A DNA stretch of 64,000 bases. Origin: Tous-C4FEB sp044356555. Its GTDB lineage: Bacteria; Verrucomicrobiota; Verrucomicrobiia; Opitutales; Opitutaceae. The stretch lies in NCBI GenBank assembly GCA_044356555.1, contig JBIKWB010000001.1, forward strand, positions 124,001 through 188,000, in the 5' to 3' direction. This document shows, one piece after another, positions 34,540-43,447 of the stretch; within the stretch, counting starts at the first letter, position 1, and the number at the start of each line of letters is the position of its first letter. The position numbers and the translations under genes are program-made. Under the pieces are notes generated by a model. That model was not told the DNA's origin, did not search any database, and saw only the letters and a list, made by a program, of their open reading frames with translations.

Positions 34540-35961
34540 TTAGGCTTCGACACCGGCAAGCACCAGCTCGCCGTAGAGCGTGCTCACGCTTGCGCGGTCG
34601 ATCTTGAGCGACACAAGCTGGCCGATGAGGCGGGGGTTGGCGTCGAAGATGCAGACGCGGTTGCCGCGGGTGCGGCCGGTGAATTTCTTACCCGTCTTGT
34701 CCGGTCCCTCGACGAGGACCTCTTCGACCGTGCCAACGAGGGTGGCGTTGCGCCGCACGGAATTTTGCTGGAGCAGCCCCAGCAGCGTGGCGTTGCGCGC
34801 CTCCTTTACCTCGTCGGGAATCTGGTCGCCCATCTCCGCCGCCGGTGTGCCGCTGCGGATCGAATATTTGAAGACATAGGCCATGTCGTAGTTGCACCGT
34901 TCAAACAATTCGCGGGTCTGCTCGAACTCCTCGTCCGTCTCACCCGGAAAACCCACGATGATGTCCGTCGAAAAATACATGTCCGGCCGCACCGCGCGCA
35001 GCGCCTCGACGATCTCGAAATAACGTTCGCGGGTGTAAGGCCGGTTCATCGCCCGCAGGATGCGGTCGCTGCCGGACTGCATCGGCAGGTGCACGTAACC
35101 GCAGAGCTTCGGCAGCCGGCCATAGGCGTCCACGAGGTCCTGCTTGAAGCCGCGCGGATGCGGCGAGGTGAACCGGATCCGTTCGATCCCGTCGATTGCA
35201 CTTACGCGTTCCAACAATTGCACGAAGGGCGAAATCCCGTCGGTGTGCGCGTAGTCGCGCCGGCCGTAACTCGTGACGATCTGGCCGAGCAGCGTGATCT
35301 CGCGCACGCCGCGATGGGCCAACGCCCGACACTCTGCGACGATGTCTTCCATCGGCCGCGAACGCTCGTCGCCGCGCGTTTTCGGGACGATGCAGAAGGC
35401 GCAGTCCATATTGCAGCCCTGCTGAATGGAAACAAACGCGCTGATCTGCGGCGGCACGTCCACGCCGGCGTTTTCCGCCCCTCCGGCCGCATGGCTCTCC
35501 GCCGCCACATCCTGCGACAGCACATGATCGCGAATCGTGTTCTGCGAGCCGGCTTCCTCCGCGATATCCACGATGCTCGTCGCCAACGGCACCCCCGCCG
35601 CCCGCGCCGCCCGGATGTTTTCCAGATAATCCGGCACCTGGTGAAATTTCTGCGTCCCCACGATCAGGTCGACGTCGGGCAACTTGTCCAAGAGCTCGGC
35701 GCCGCGGTTCTGCGCCATGCAACCGAGGATCCCGAGCACGAAGTCGGGCTGGTGTCGCTTGCGGTGCGCGATGTTGGCGGCCTTGCCGATGGCCTTTTGC
35801 TCGGCGGCGTCGCGGACGCTGCAGGTATTGAGCAGCAGCACATCGCAATCGTGTTCGCTCGCCACGATCCGGTAGCCCCGGGCGCGCAACATCGCCGCGA
35901 CCGCCTCGCTGTCGCGCTCGTTCATCTGGCACCCGTAGGTTTTGATGTGGACCCGGTTCAT
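34540..35961 (-). CDS. miaB: tRNA-2-methylthio-N6-dimethylallyladenosine synthase
   Basis: MiaB is a radical-SAM methylthiotransferase that modifies A37 of certain tRNAs. The N-terminal UPF0004 domain has cluster cysteines Cys11, Cys47 and Cys81. The radical-SAM motif is CNMDCAFC (Cys183, 187, 190), followed by VPKTRGDERSRP. The TRAM domain is at the C-terminus (FTGRTRGNRVCIF). Length is 473 aa from ATG 35961; the longer frame adds a nonconserved leader. It heads the miaB-membrane protein-gmk group. Confidence 0.94.
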   Translation of the reverse strand: MNRVHIKTYGCQMNERDSEAVAAMLRARGYRIVASEHDCDVLLLNTCSVRDAAEQKAIGKAANIAHRKRHQPDFVLGILGCMAQNRGAELLDKLPDVDLIVGTQKFHQVPDYLENIRAARAAGVPLATSIVDIAEEAGSQNTIRDHVLSQDVAAESHAAGGAENAGVDVPPQISAFVSIQQGCNMDCAFCIVPKTRGDERSRPMEDIVAECRALAHRGVREITLLGQIVTSYGRRDYAHTDGISPFVQLLERVSAIDGIERIRFTSPHPRGFKQDLVDAYGRLPKLCGYVHLPMQSGSDRILRAMNRPYTRERYFEIVEALRAVRPDMYFSTDIIVGFPGETDEEFEQTRELFERCNYDMAYVFKYSIRSGTPAAEMGDQIPDEVKEARNATLLGLLQQNSVRRNATLVGTVEEVLVEGPDKTGKKFTGRTRGNRVCIFDANPRLIGQLVSLKIDRASVSTLYGELVLAGVEA

Positions 35962-36059
35962 CCGTAGGAGGGGTCTAAGTAAACACGCCCCTCCGAGGGT
36001 CAAACGGTAAACCGGCACCACCCTGCCCGCCTCGATTCCCCTGCGTCCCAGCCTCTGGT

Positions 36060-36120
36060 CTCATCGCTAGACTCACGCTAGACTTAACTCTCTACCGGCC
36101 TTGACTCATCGCTAGACTCA
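36060..36120 (+). promoter_or_regulatory. Direct repeats before the Fic gene
   Basis: CTCATCGCTAGACTCA occurs twice, at 36060-36075 and 36105-36120, a 45-bp period, with a partial copy (CGCTAGACTTA) between. The second copy ends 18 bp before the Fic ATG. They could be regulator sites for the Fic gene. Confidence 0.4.
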
Positions 36121-36138
36121 TACTTGTCTTACTCCGCC

Positions 36139-37149
36139 ATGGCCTTCGCTCCCCAGTTTACCGTCACCGCCCGCCTCCTGCGGGAACTGGAGACCATTGC
36201 CGACCTGAAGGCCAAGATCGCCACCGCCGCCATCCAGGTCACTTGGACGCCCCGCCTCCAGCAGGACAGCCGCCAGCGCGGTGCCCACGCCTCCACCGCG
36301 ATCGAGGGCAACCCCCTCACGCTCGCCGAGGTCCGCGCGCTCGAAGGCGGCACCCCGCTGCCCAACCACACCGAGCGTGCCCAACGCGAAGTCCTCAACT
36401 ACTTCGCCAGCCTCCGCTGGGTCGAAAAGCGCGCCAAACAACCCAAGCCCATCACCCACGAAGACATCTTCCGCCTGCACCAGTTGCTGGCCGGCGGCGT
36501 CATGGACCAAGGTGAGGCCGGCCGCTACCGCACCATCGCCGTGCGCGTCGGCAATCACCTCCCGCCCGCGCCCGACTTGATGTCCGGCCTTATGCGCGAG
36601 CTCCTCGCTTGGTGGAACGGCCCCAGCGCCGAGTGGTCGCCCGTGCTCACCTCCGCGATCCTGCACTACCAGTTCGAGGACATCCACCCCTTCGCCGACG
36701 GCAACGGCCGCGCCGGCCGCATGCTCGCGCTCTGGGAACTCTACCGCCGCGGTTTCGACACGCACCACATCTTCTCCATCGACGAGTTCTACGGCGAAGA
36801 CCGCCCGCGCTACTACGCCGGCCTCGCCGCCGTGCCCGGCGCCGGCGGCGACCTCACCGCCTGGCTCGGCTACACCACCGAAGGCGTGCGCACGACCCTC
36901 GAGCGTGTCTGGCTGCGCGTGCAACAACTTGCCGCCAAATCCGGCTCCAAGAAAACCGTCCTCCGCCCCAGCCAGGAAAAACTCCTCCGCCTCCTGCGCG
37001 ACCACCACGAAGGACTCGCTCCCGCCGATCTCTGGGCGGCCCTCGCCGTCACCAAACAAGGCGCCGCCCACATCCTCGCCCCGCTTTTAAAAACGAAACT
37101 GATCCGCCGCGTCGGCACCCGCAAAAACGGCCGCTACCTCCTCGCCTGA
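36139..37149 (+). CDS. Fic-domain AMP-transferase-type protein with N-terminal inhibitory helix
   Basis: A 336-aa protein. The Fic motif HPFADGNGRAGR (residues 183-194) has the catalytic His183 and phosphate-binding GNGR. The inhibitory motif is STAIEGN (residues 52-58), with Glu56 in the ATP-blocking position, which makes this a class II Fic protein with a self-inhibition helix N-terminal to the core. A C-terminal winged-helix region (SQEKLLRLLRDHHEGLAPADL then TRKNGRYLLA) suggests DNA binding or self-regulation. I start at ATG 36139; a TTG 15 bp upstream is possible. Target unknown. No separate antitoxin gene is adjacent, as expected for this class. Confidence 0.87.
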   Translation: MAFAPQFTVTARLLRELETIADLKAKIATAAIQVTWTPRLQQDSRQRGAHASTAIEGNPLTLAEVRALEGGTPLPNHTERAQREVLNYFASLRWVEKRAKQPKPITHEDIFRLHQLLAGGVMDQGEAGRYRTIAVRVGNHLPPAPDLMSGLMRELLAWWNGPSAEWSPVLTSAILHYQFEDIHPFADGNGRAGRMLALWELYRRGFDTHHIFSIDEFYGEDRPRYYAGLAAVPGAGGDLTAWLGYTTEGVRTTLERVWLRVQQLAAKSGSKKTVLRPSQEKLLRLLRDHHEGLAPADLWAALAVTKQGAAHILAPLLKTKLIRRVGTRKNGRYLLA

Positions 37150-37372
37150 TCGCAGGCGAACAGCCGCGAGCGACGAATTCCCGAAAAACGTTTGTCACTT
37201 AATCGGTGACGAATTTTCCATGGAATTGTGCGCGGGCGGCGCGGTCTCTTCTTTTGCGGGGCCGGTGGCCAATTTCCCGGCCACTCTGCACCGTCTTTTT
37301 CGCACTCTCGCGTTCGTCGAGCTCTCCAACTCGCCGCACTTTTCTCCGTCCCGCGTGTCCACCCCCTGAGCT
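37150..37372. other. Intergenic region, nothing recognised
   Basis: Between the Fic gene and the lytic transglycosylase I see no gene, repeat or terminator that I can support. Confidence 0.5.
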
Positions 37373-38422
37373 ATGCGCCCGCTCTTCCGTCGTCTACTCC
37401 TCCCCGTCACCCTCACCCTCGCGCCCGCGTTGCTTGTCGCGCAGCCCGCGCCTGTCCCCACCCCCGCTGCCGCCCAGCCCGCGCTGCCCACGACCGACGA
37501 ACTTCTCCAACTCGGCCAACAACTCTTCGACCAACTCGCCCCGCCCGAGATCAAGGCGCGGTATGAATTCCCCTCGCGCCCGCAGTGGGACGAATTCGCC
37601 GCCCGCCTCCAACAAGCCCTCGAAGGCGACGACCTCAGCGCCCTCGCCGACTACGCCCCGCAAGCCCGCGCCGCGCTCCCCGCGCTCCAGCTTTTCCCCG
37701 ACTACGCAGATTACGCCGATTGGCTCACCGCCCGTCTCGACGAACTCGAAGCCGCCGAACAGATCATCGCCCAAAAACCCGTCGCGCCCAAATCCGCGCC
37801 CGGCCCCATCGCTCCGCCGACGCCACCGCCGTCACCCGCCCCGCTCCCGAAAAAACCCTCCGCCCCAATCGAAACTCAAAAATCGAAAATCGAAAATTCC
37901 CTCCCCCACTACGATCTCTTCCTCGCCCGCGCCCGCGCCACCCCCGCGCCCGGTCGCGCCGCCGCGCTGCTTCCCGCCCTCCGCGCCGCCTTCATCGACG
38001 AAGGCGTCCCACCCGAACTCGTCTGGCTCGCCGAAGCCGAATCCACCTTCAACCCCAGCGCCCGCAGCCCCGTCGGCGCGCGCGGCCTCTATCAACTCAT
38101 GCCCGCCACCGCCCGCGGCCTCGGCCTGAGCACGTTCTTGCCCGACGACCGCACCGACCCCGAAAAATCCGCCCGCGCCGCCGCCCGCCTCCTCCGCGCA
38201 AACTACGAAAGATTCGGCTCCTGGCCTCTCGCGCTCGCCGCCTACAACGCCGGCGCCGGCCGCGTCACCCGCCTCCTCGAAAAAACCTCCACCAAAACCT
38301 ACGCCGGCATCGCGTCCGCACTCCCCGCCGAGACCCGCCTCTACGTCCCCAAAGTCTGCGCGCTCGTCGCCACCCGCGCCGGCGTGAGCCCCGAAAAAAT
38401 CCCCGCGCCGAATCGCGGCTAA
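37373..38422 (+). CDS. Lytic transglycosylase (SLT domain), periplasmic
   Basis: A 349-aa protein with a signal peptide and Pro/Ala-rich linkers. The SLT domain is at residues 200-335: VWLAEAESTFNPSARSPVGA gives the catalytic Glu223, then GLYQLMPATARGLGL and LALAAYNAGAGRVTR. Such enzymes cleave peptidoglycan with formation of anhydromuramic acid. The linker near residues 167-175 (ETQKSKIEN) is encoded by an A-rich stretch, AAAATCGAAAATCG-like (37869-37900), unlike the surrounding GC-rich DNA. Confidence 0.9.
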   Translation: MRPLFRRLLLPVTLTLAPALLVAQPAPVPTPAAAQPALPTTDELLQLGQQLFDQLAPPEIKARYEFPSRPQWDEFAARLQQALEGDDLSALADYAPQARAALPALQLFPDYADYADWLTARLDELEAAEQIIAQKPVAPKSAPGPIAPPTPPPSPAPLPKKPSAPIETQKSKIENSLPHYDLFLARARATPAPGRAAALLPALRAAFIDEGVPPELVWLAEAESTFNPSARSPVGARGLYQLMPATARGLGLSTFLPDDRTDPEKSARAAARLLRANYERFGSWPLALAAYNAGAGRVTRLLEKTSTKTYAGIASALPAETRLYVPKVCALVATRAGVSPEKIPAPNRG

Positions 38423-38543
38423 CCCCGTTTCGCTGTGGGCCCGACCGGTGCTCGGGCTCCACAGTTGCATCAGCCTTCGCGTTCTTGGACTCACCCCCGC
38501 CCGCAGCCTTGCCCTTCGCCTCATCTTTGCCACGTTTCCGACC

Positions 38544-38753
38544 ATGAGCACCGTGACCGAAATCGAGGCCGCTTTGGAAAAACTTCCGCCCGAGCAGTTG
38601 CAAGAAGTCGCCGCGTGGCTGGAAACCCGCCTCGCGCCCGAGACCCCCGCGATGCTGGCAGCGCTCGATGCCGGCATCCGCTCGCTTGAAACGGAAACAA
38701 CGGTGTCCGCCGCCGACCTCCGCCAGAAGATCAAGACATGGGCTACCGGTTAG
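38544..38753 (+). CDS. Antitoxin-like small protein of a ParE/RelE module
   Basis: A 69-aa acidic/helical protein, MSTVTEIEAALEKLPPEQLQ to ATG, of a size and composition typical of the antitoxin partners of ParE/RelE toxins. LPPEQLQEVAAWLETRL is a recurrent pattern in these antitoxins. It overlaps the toxin gene by 16 bp, the usual TA arrangement. I start at ATG 38544; the longer frame reads through noncoding DNA. Confidence 0.75.
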   Translation: MSTVTEIEAALEKLPPEQLQEVAAWLETRLAPETPAMLAALDAGIRSLETETTVSAADLRQKIKTWATG

Positions 38754-39034
38754 TTTTTGCTGCGCAGGCGGACCGGGACCTTGAGGCCATCGTGCGGTTT
38801 CTGGCCGAAAATAATCCCGCCGCCGAGAGACTGGGTCACGCGCTTGTCGATGACGCGCTCACGCTGGTGCGTATGCCCCGTCGTGGTGCGCCGGTGTTGG
38901 CCCGCTTTGGCTACCGCCGCATTTTCCATCGGCCGTGGTTCCACCTCTTCTATCGTATCGACGAATCCCAGCGCCTCATCGAGATCGCGCGCATTTGGGA
39001 TGTGCGCCAGAATCCCGCAAGATTCAGCCTTTAG
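38738..39034 (+). CDS. RelE/ParE-family toxin
   Basis: A 98-aa protein with the RelE/ParE fold signature: YRLVFAAQADRDLEAIVRFL, the central GYRRIFHRPWFHLFYRIDE and a C-terminal IARIWDVRQNP. ParE proteins poison gyrase, whereas RelE proteins cleave mRNA on the ribosome; the sequence alone does not separate the two here. It overlaps the antitoxin gene upstream and is convergent with, and overlaps by 11 bp, the methyltransferase gene on the other strand. Confidence 0.87.
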   Translation: MGYRLVFAAQADRDLEAIVRFLAENNPAAERLGHALVDDALTLVRMPRRGAPVLARFGYRRIFHRPWFHLFYRIDESQRLIEIARIWDVRQNPARFSL

Positions 39035-39824
39035 CGACCGAAGCCTTCCTTACCCTCACGTGCAGAAAATACGCGACCACCTGCGCGCCCTGTAGCCTCG
39101 GATTCGCCAGCACCGTCGCATCGTCCGGCCGCGGCTCTTCCACGCGTTCGATCACAAACCCCGCCGCGATCAGCAGGTTGATCCATTGCCCCAGCGGACG
39201 GTGGAAACGCGGCACCTTGAACATCGGCAACTTCTGCCGCAGTGCGAGCGGCGCCGTCCCGAAAATCCACTCGTCGATCTGCCCGCGCGTCTCCGAAAAG
39301 TAATCCCCGACTTCCACGGCAAACGTGAGCTTCCGCTCGTCGCGGCAGTTGCGCCGGTGCGGCGGATTGAAACACGGGTGCAAAATGGAAAACTGCAAAA
39401 ACCCGCCCGGCCGCAGCACGCGAAACGCCTCTTCCACCACCTGCGCCGTCTCCGGGATGTCCATCAGGCTCATGCAGCCGACCGCGAAATCGAACGACGC
39501 CGACTTGTAGGGCAACTCCACCGCGCTCGCGTGATGGTACGTGATGCCGAGCGGAGCGCGTTGCTCCTCCTCGCGGGCGTGGCGGATAAAAATCTCCGCG
39601 ATATCCAACCCCGTCATCCGCGCGCCCCGCTGCGCGATCAGCCGCGTGTTGTGCCCCTCGCCGCAGCCGATATCGAGCCCCTCCAGCCCCTCGATCGGCG
39701 GCAACAGCGCCATAAACGCCGGCGTGTTCAGGTGGTCGCGATAGGTGTCGTAGCCCGCGCGCGCGAGCTTCGTCCAAGCCTCGGCATTGCCGTTCCAACA
39801 ATCTCCGACCGTAAGGTGATCCAT
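39024..39824 (-). CDS. Class I SAM-dependent methyltransferase
   Basis: A 266-aa protein. The SAM-binding motif I is EGLDIGCGEGHNTRLIA (about residue 48), followed by the acidic GLDIAE, the motif II region DFAVGCMSLMDIP and the post-II FRVLRPGGFLQFSILHP. It resembles the Methyltransf_11 family. The substrate cannot be deduced. It is preceded by a palindromic repeat region on its 5' side. Confidence 0.87.
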   Translation of the reverse strand: MDHLTVGDCWNGNAEAWTKLARAGYDTYRDHLNTPAFMALLPPIEGLEGLDIGCGEGHNTRLIAQRGARMTGLDIAEIFIRHAREEEQRAPLGITYHHASAVELPYKSASFDFAVGCMSLMDIPETAQVVEEAFRVLRPGGFLQFSILHPCFNPPHRRNCRDERKLTFAVEVGDYFSETRGQIDEWIFGTAPLALRQKLPMFKVPRFHRPLGQWINLLIAAGFVIERVEEPRPDDATVLANPRLQGAQVVAYFLHVRVRKASVAKG

Positions 39825-39908
39825 GGTGTGAGGTAAAAACAGGTAACCGCTAATTTCCGCTAATCCACGCTAATGAACCGCGCCCCTCCTGCCGCCGTTT
39901 CTTGCAGC

Positions 39909-39973
39909 AGAACCGACCGCCGATCGGTTTCCGCATGGGCTCTCCCAAAAAACCGACCATCGGTCGGTTCTAC
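39909..39973. repeat. Palindromic repeat, same family as the insertion in rlmN
   Basis: Two halves: AGAACCGACCGCCGATCG... (39909-39932) and ...CCGACCATCGGTCGGTTCTAC (39951-39973), with central CATGGGCTCTCCC. The first half matches 44841-44864 inside rlmN at about 21 of 24 positions. It lies between the divergent methyltransferase and rhomboid genes. Confidence 0.65.
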
Positions 39974-40040
39974 AGTGCCTTGAACCCCCTGCGTTCGATT
40001 CTTCTTCTCGGCGGCCTCCGCATGGCAGATCGTTTCGCCC

Positions 40041-40724
40041 GTGTCCAAGCCGTCCTCCCGCCCATCGCTCCTCGCGCCTAACGCCACGATCCCGTGGGCC
40101 AGCCTCGGCGTCGTGGTACTCGCGCTCGGTGTCGCCGCCGCGCCGGCCCTGAACCCCGGACTCCTCTACGACCGCGTCGCCCTGATGCGCGGCGAATACT
40201 GGCGCCTGTGGACGGGGCACTTTGTCCATTTCGGGTGGAGTCACCTGCTGTGGAATCTCGCGGTCTTCGCGGTCGCGGGCAGTTGGGCGGAGCGCGTGGC
40301 TCCGCGCCGGGCGAGAGTGCTCTTGATCGTGGCTCCGCCGATCATCGGTGTCGCGCTCTACGGCCTCGATCCGGAGTTGGGATTCTACGGCGGGCTTTCC
40401 GGTGTGACGGCTGCGATGCTCACGTTCTTGGCGTTCGCCCAGCTCGCGCGGATCGCGGAAACCGAGGCGGCGGCCGTCGTGGTGGTGGCCGGCGCGGAGG
40501 CCCGGTCCGCGGCGCCCTCCGACCGCTGGTTTTGGCGGACGGTGTTGGCTCTGATCATCCTGAAGATCGCGGCGGAGTTTGCCGTGAATTCACCGCTGTT
40601 GGCGCGATTTGCCTCTGAAGGAATCCAGCCCGTGCCCCTCGCCCACCTCGCCGGCGTGCTCGCCGCGACCTACGTACAGCGCCTGCGTTTTCGCTCAAAA
40701 CTGCTCGGCGGCCAGCCGCGCTGA
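40041..40724 (+). CDS. Rhombosortase-like rhomboid family intramembrane serine protease
   Basis: A 227-aa membrane protein with about six helices. LLYDRVALMRGEYWRLWTGH, followed by FVHFGWSHLLWNL, is the typical rhomboid/rhombosortase region. The active serine is Ser120 in YGGLSGV and the partner is His202 in PLAHLAG. Rhombosortases process secreted proteins with a GlyGly-CTERM tail. No such tail occurs in any complete protein in this window. It starts at GTG 40041. Confidence 0.8.
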   Translation: MSKPSSRPSLLAPNATIPWASLGVVVLALGVAAAPALNPGLLYDRVALMRGEYWRLWTGHFVHFGWSHLLWNLAVFAVAGSWAERVAPRRARVLLIVAPPIIGVALYGLDPELGFYGGLSGVTAAMLTFLAFAQLARIAETEAAAVVVVAGAEARSAAPSDRWFWRTVLALIILKIAAEFAVNSPLLARFASEGIQPVPLAHLAGVLAATYVQRLRFRSKLLGGQPR

Positions 40725-40765
40725 ATTCTCGTCGCCTCCGGGTGGGAGACCGCTTTTGTCCGCTC

Positions 40766-42172
40766 ATGGGATTCTTCAACCGCTTCGCTGGAAAGAAATC
40801 ATCGCCTGTATCCGCGCCCGCCTCCAAGCCGGCTGCGGCCGCACCGTCACCGACCCCCGAACCTTCGGCCCCCGCCGGCAACGTCCTCCCGCGCCTCGCC
40901 GCCGCCCGCGAGCGACTCGACGCCAAAGATCTCCCCGGCGCGCTGGCCATTTATGAGGAGGTTCTCGCCGCGGCTGGGGAACGCGCGGATGTCCTCGTCA
41001 CGGTCTCCGGCGATCTCGGCTCCACCGGACACGTTGCCCAGATCGTCGAACTCGTCGCACCGCGCTATGACGCGCAGATCCACGGCCCGGCCACCGGCCT
41101 CAATCTTCTCCAAGCCTACCTCGCGCTCCGCCAGGCCGACGCCGCGCAACACGTGCTCGACGTGCTCTTCGAGCTCAATCGTCCCGAGCTCGAAGACCGG
41201 CTTCACGGCTTCTCCAACGCAATCGCCGAGCTTATCGTCTCCGGAGCCGCGCCCTTGCCCGCCTACGGCGGCGCCCCGGACTCGGCCCACGGTTCCGCGC
41301 CGACCGCACCCGCGATCGCCAAGGTCGATCTCGTCAGCATCAGCAAACCGATCTGGTTCTACGGTCTCGAACCGCTCGCGGAAAAAGTTCTCCCACCCAA
41401 AGGCTCGCGGCTCCGTCGTATCGCTTTTGCCCAGCTGGCTCTGCCCGGCGTTTACCCCGATGTGCTCGCCGCCCAAGCCCGGCCCGAAGACGAACTGGGC
41501 CGCCTCTCCCGCGCGCTGCCGCTCTGGTTTGCCGAGACCTTTTATTTTTCACCGCACTACGCGCCCATCGCCGCCGTCGGTGTGTTTCAACCGGCCGGAG
41601 GCGGAGCCAAGCAACCGGTGATTTTCGAGTCCGAGTGGACCACCGATAACCTCCGCCAACTCGTCGATTCGCCCAACGGCGAAGGCCTCGACTACGTGGT
41701 GACCGGCGCGCTCCAACACAAAGCGGGCGACTTCGAGCTGATCTTGCGCATCTGGGAGATAAAGAAGTTCCGGGAGCGAAAACAGTTTATCGTGCGCTGG
41801 ACCCCGGCCACCGCCGAAGCCGAGCTGGCCAAGGTCCACGAGCAACTCCGTCTTTTTATGGAGTGGACACCGGAAAAAGCCGGCGTGCCCTATGCGGTGC
41901 CGGGCTCGCCCCGCGTTTGGCTCGACACGCTGGGGGCCGCGCTCGGGTTGTTTCTCGCGGAGAAAACGCTGTTGCCGAAAGAAATTCTCCCGCCGCTGGA
42001 ACCGACGTTTAACGGATTTGCGGCCCACGCGATGGGCAACACCCACGCGTCGCTGGCATGGCTCACGACGCTCCACCGCGCCAAGGCCCTCGGCCTCGCG
42101 CCGGCGCTGACCGAGGTGATGCTTTCGCCGAATCCGGTCGTGGCCGAGGCGCGCGGGTCGCTCGGATTGTAG
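40766..42172 (+). CDS. Protein of unknown function with helical (TPR-like) segments
   Basis: A 468-aa cytosolic protein. After an Ala/Pro-rich N-terminus it has LAAARERLDAKDLPGALAIY, which fits a TPR-like hairpin, then mixed helical and strand segments such as KPIWFYGLEPLAEKVLPPKG. No enzymatic motif is evident. I begin at ATG 40766. The stop codon overlaps a TAGAACCGGCCGGT sequence resembling the dispersed palindrome family. I do not recognise the gene. Confidence 0.7.
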   Translation: MGFFNRFAGKKSSPVSAPASKPAAAAPSPTPEPSAPAGNVLPRLAAARERLDAKDLPGALAIYEEVLAAAGERADVLVTVSGDLGSTGHVAQIVELVAPRYDAQIHGPATGLNLLQAYLALRQADAAQHVLDVLFELNRPELEDRLHGFSNAIAELIVSGAAPLPAYGGAPDSAHGSAPTAPAIAKVDLVSISKPIWFYGLEPLAEKVLPPKGSRLRRIAFAQLALPGVYPDVLAAQARPEDELGRLSRALPLWFAETFYFSPHYAPIAAVGVFQPAGGGAKQPVIFESEWTTDNLRQLVDSPNGEGLDYVVTGALQHKAGDFELILRIWEIKKFRERKQFIVRWTPATAEAELAKVHEQLRLFMEWTPEKAGVPYAVPGSPRVWLDTLGAALGLFLAEKTLLPKEILPPLEPTFNGFAAHAMGNTHASLAWLTTLHRAKALGLAPALTEVMLSPNPVVAEARGSLGL

Positions 42173-42261
42173 AACCGGCCGGTCGTCGGGTGTTTTTTTG
42201 CACCCGCGCCCGCCACTCCTCACTCGCCCCCGGACGGGAGTTGCTCTTGGCTCTCCCGCTC

Positions 42262-43320
42262 ATGTCTCTGCCTCCTGCCACCGCCGACCTCCGCATCCGT
42301 GCGACCAAGCCGCTGCTCGCGCCGGCGATCCTGGAAGAGGAGATCCCGCTCGACGCCGCCCGTGCCGCCCTCGTCGCCCGCACGCGCCGTGAGGTCGCCG
42401 CGATCGTCACAGGCGCCGATGATCGGTTGCTCGTGGTGGTTGGGCCGTGCTCCATCCACGACCCGGTTGCCACCCTCGACTACGCCGACCGGCTTGCTGC
42501 CCTCGCGCCGACTTACGCGGCCGAGCTGTTGCTCGTGATGCGCGTCTATTTCGAGAAACCGCGCACGGTGGTCGGTTGGAAGGGCCTGATCAATGATCCC
42601 GATCGCGACGCTTCCTACCAGATCAACAAAGGCCTGCGCCTCGCCCGCCGGTTGTTGAGCGATGTCACCGGCCGCGGCCTGCCCGTCGCCACCGAGTTCC
42701 TCGATACCACCTTGGGCCAATACTACGCCGATCTCGTTTCCTGGGGCGCCATCGGCGCACGCACCGTCGAGAGCCAGATCCACCGCGAACTCGCCTCCGG
42801 TCTTTCGATGCCCGTGGGCTTTAAGAACCGCACCGACGGCGATATCCAAGTCGCCATCGACGCCATCCGCTCCGCGCGGCATCCGCACTGGTTCCCGTCG
42901 CTCACCCGCGAAGGCGCGCCGGCCGTCATGGGTACCACGGGCAACGACCACACCCACCTCGTCCTCCGCGGCGGTTCGCGCGGGCCCAACTGCGGCGCCA
43001 CCGATATCCGCGCCGCCACCGCGCTCCTCGCCAAAAACCAACTCCCGCCGCACGTCATGGTGGACTGCTCGCACGCCAACAGCGGCAAAGACCCCGCGCG
43101 CCAACCCGCCGTCGCCGCCGCACTCGCCGCGCAAATCGCTGCCGGCGACCGCGCGATTTCCTCCGTGATGATCGAGAGCAATCTCCTCGGCGGCGCGCAG
43201 GACTATCAGGCCGCGCCGCTCGTTTACGGGCGGAGCGTCACGGATGCTTGTCTCGCATGGGACGACACGCTCCCGATCTTCGAAGGCCTCGCCGCCGCCG
43301 TGCGGCAGCGCCGCCGGTGA
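42262..43320 (+). CDS. 3-deoxy-7-phosphoheptulonate synthase (class I DAHP synthase)
   Basis: It catalyses the first step of aromatic amino acid synthesis, joining phosphoenolpyruvate and erythrose 4-phosphate. The 352-aa protein shows the family motifs: VVVGPCSIHDPVATLDYA, MRVYFEKPRTVVGWKGLINDP, GAIGARTVESQIHRELASG, GFKNRTDGD and MVDCSHANSGKDP. It belongs to the AroFGH type. I start at ATG 42262; the upstream open frame overlaps the previous gene. Confidence 0.94.
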   Translation: MSLPPATADLRIRATKPLLAPAILEEEIPLDAARAALVARTRREVAAIVTGADDRLLVVVGPCSIHDPVATLDYADRLAALAPTYAAELLLVMRVYFEKPRTVVGWKGLINDPDRDASYQINKGLRLARRLLSDVTGRGLPVATEFLDTTLGQYYADLVSWGAIGARTVESQIHRELASGLSMPVGFKNRTDGDIQVAIDAIRSARHPHWFPSLTREGAPAVMGTTGNDHTHLVLRGGSRGPNCGATDIRAATALLAKNQLPPHVMVDCSHANSGKDPARQPAVAAALAAQIAAGDRAISSVMIESNLLGGAQDYQAAPLVYGRSVTDACLAWDDTLPIFEGLAAAVRQRRR

Positions 43321-43447
43321 GCCCGCCCGCGCGGCCGATGCAGCCCGACGGATCTTAAGAATTTTCCTATGGTCAATTTCACACTCTTGCCTGCGACCCG
43401 ATAATCACGATACTCGTTTTTTTACCGAAACGCCCTTAGCCCTGCTC

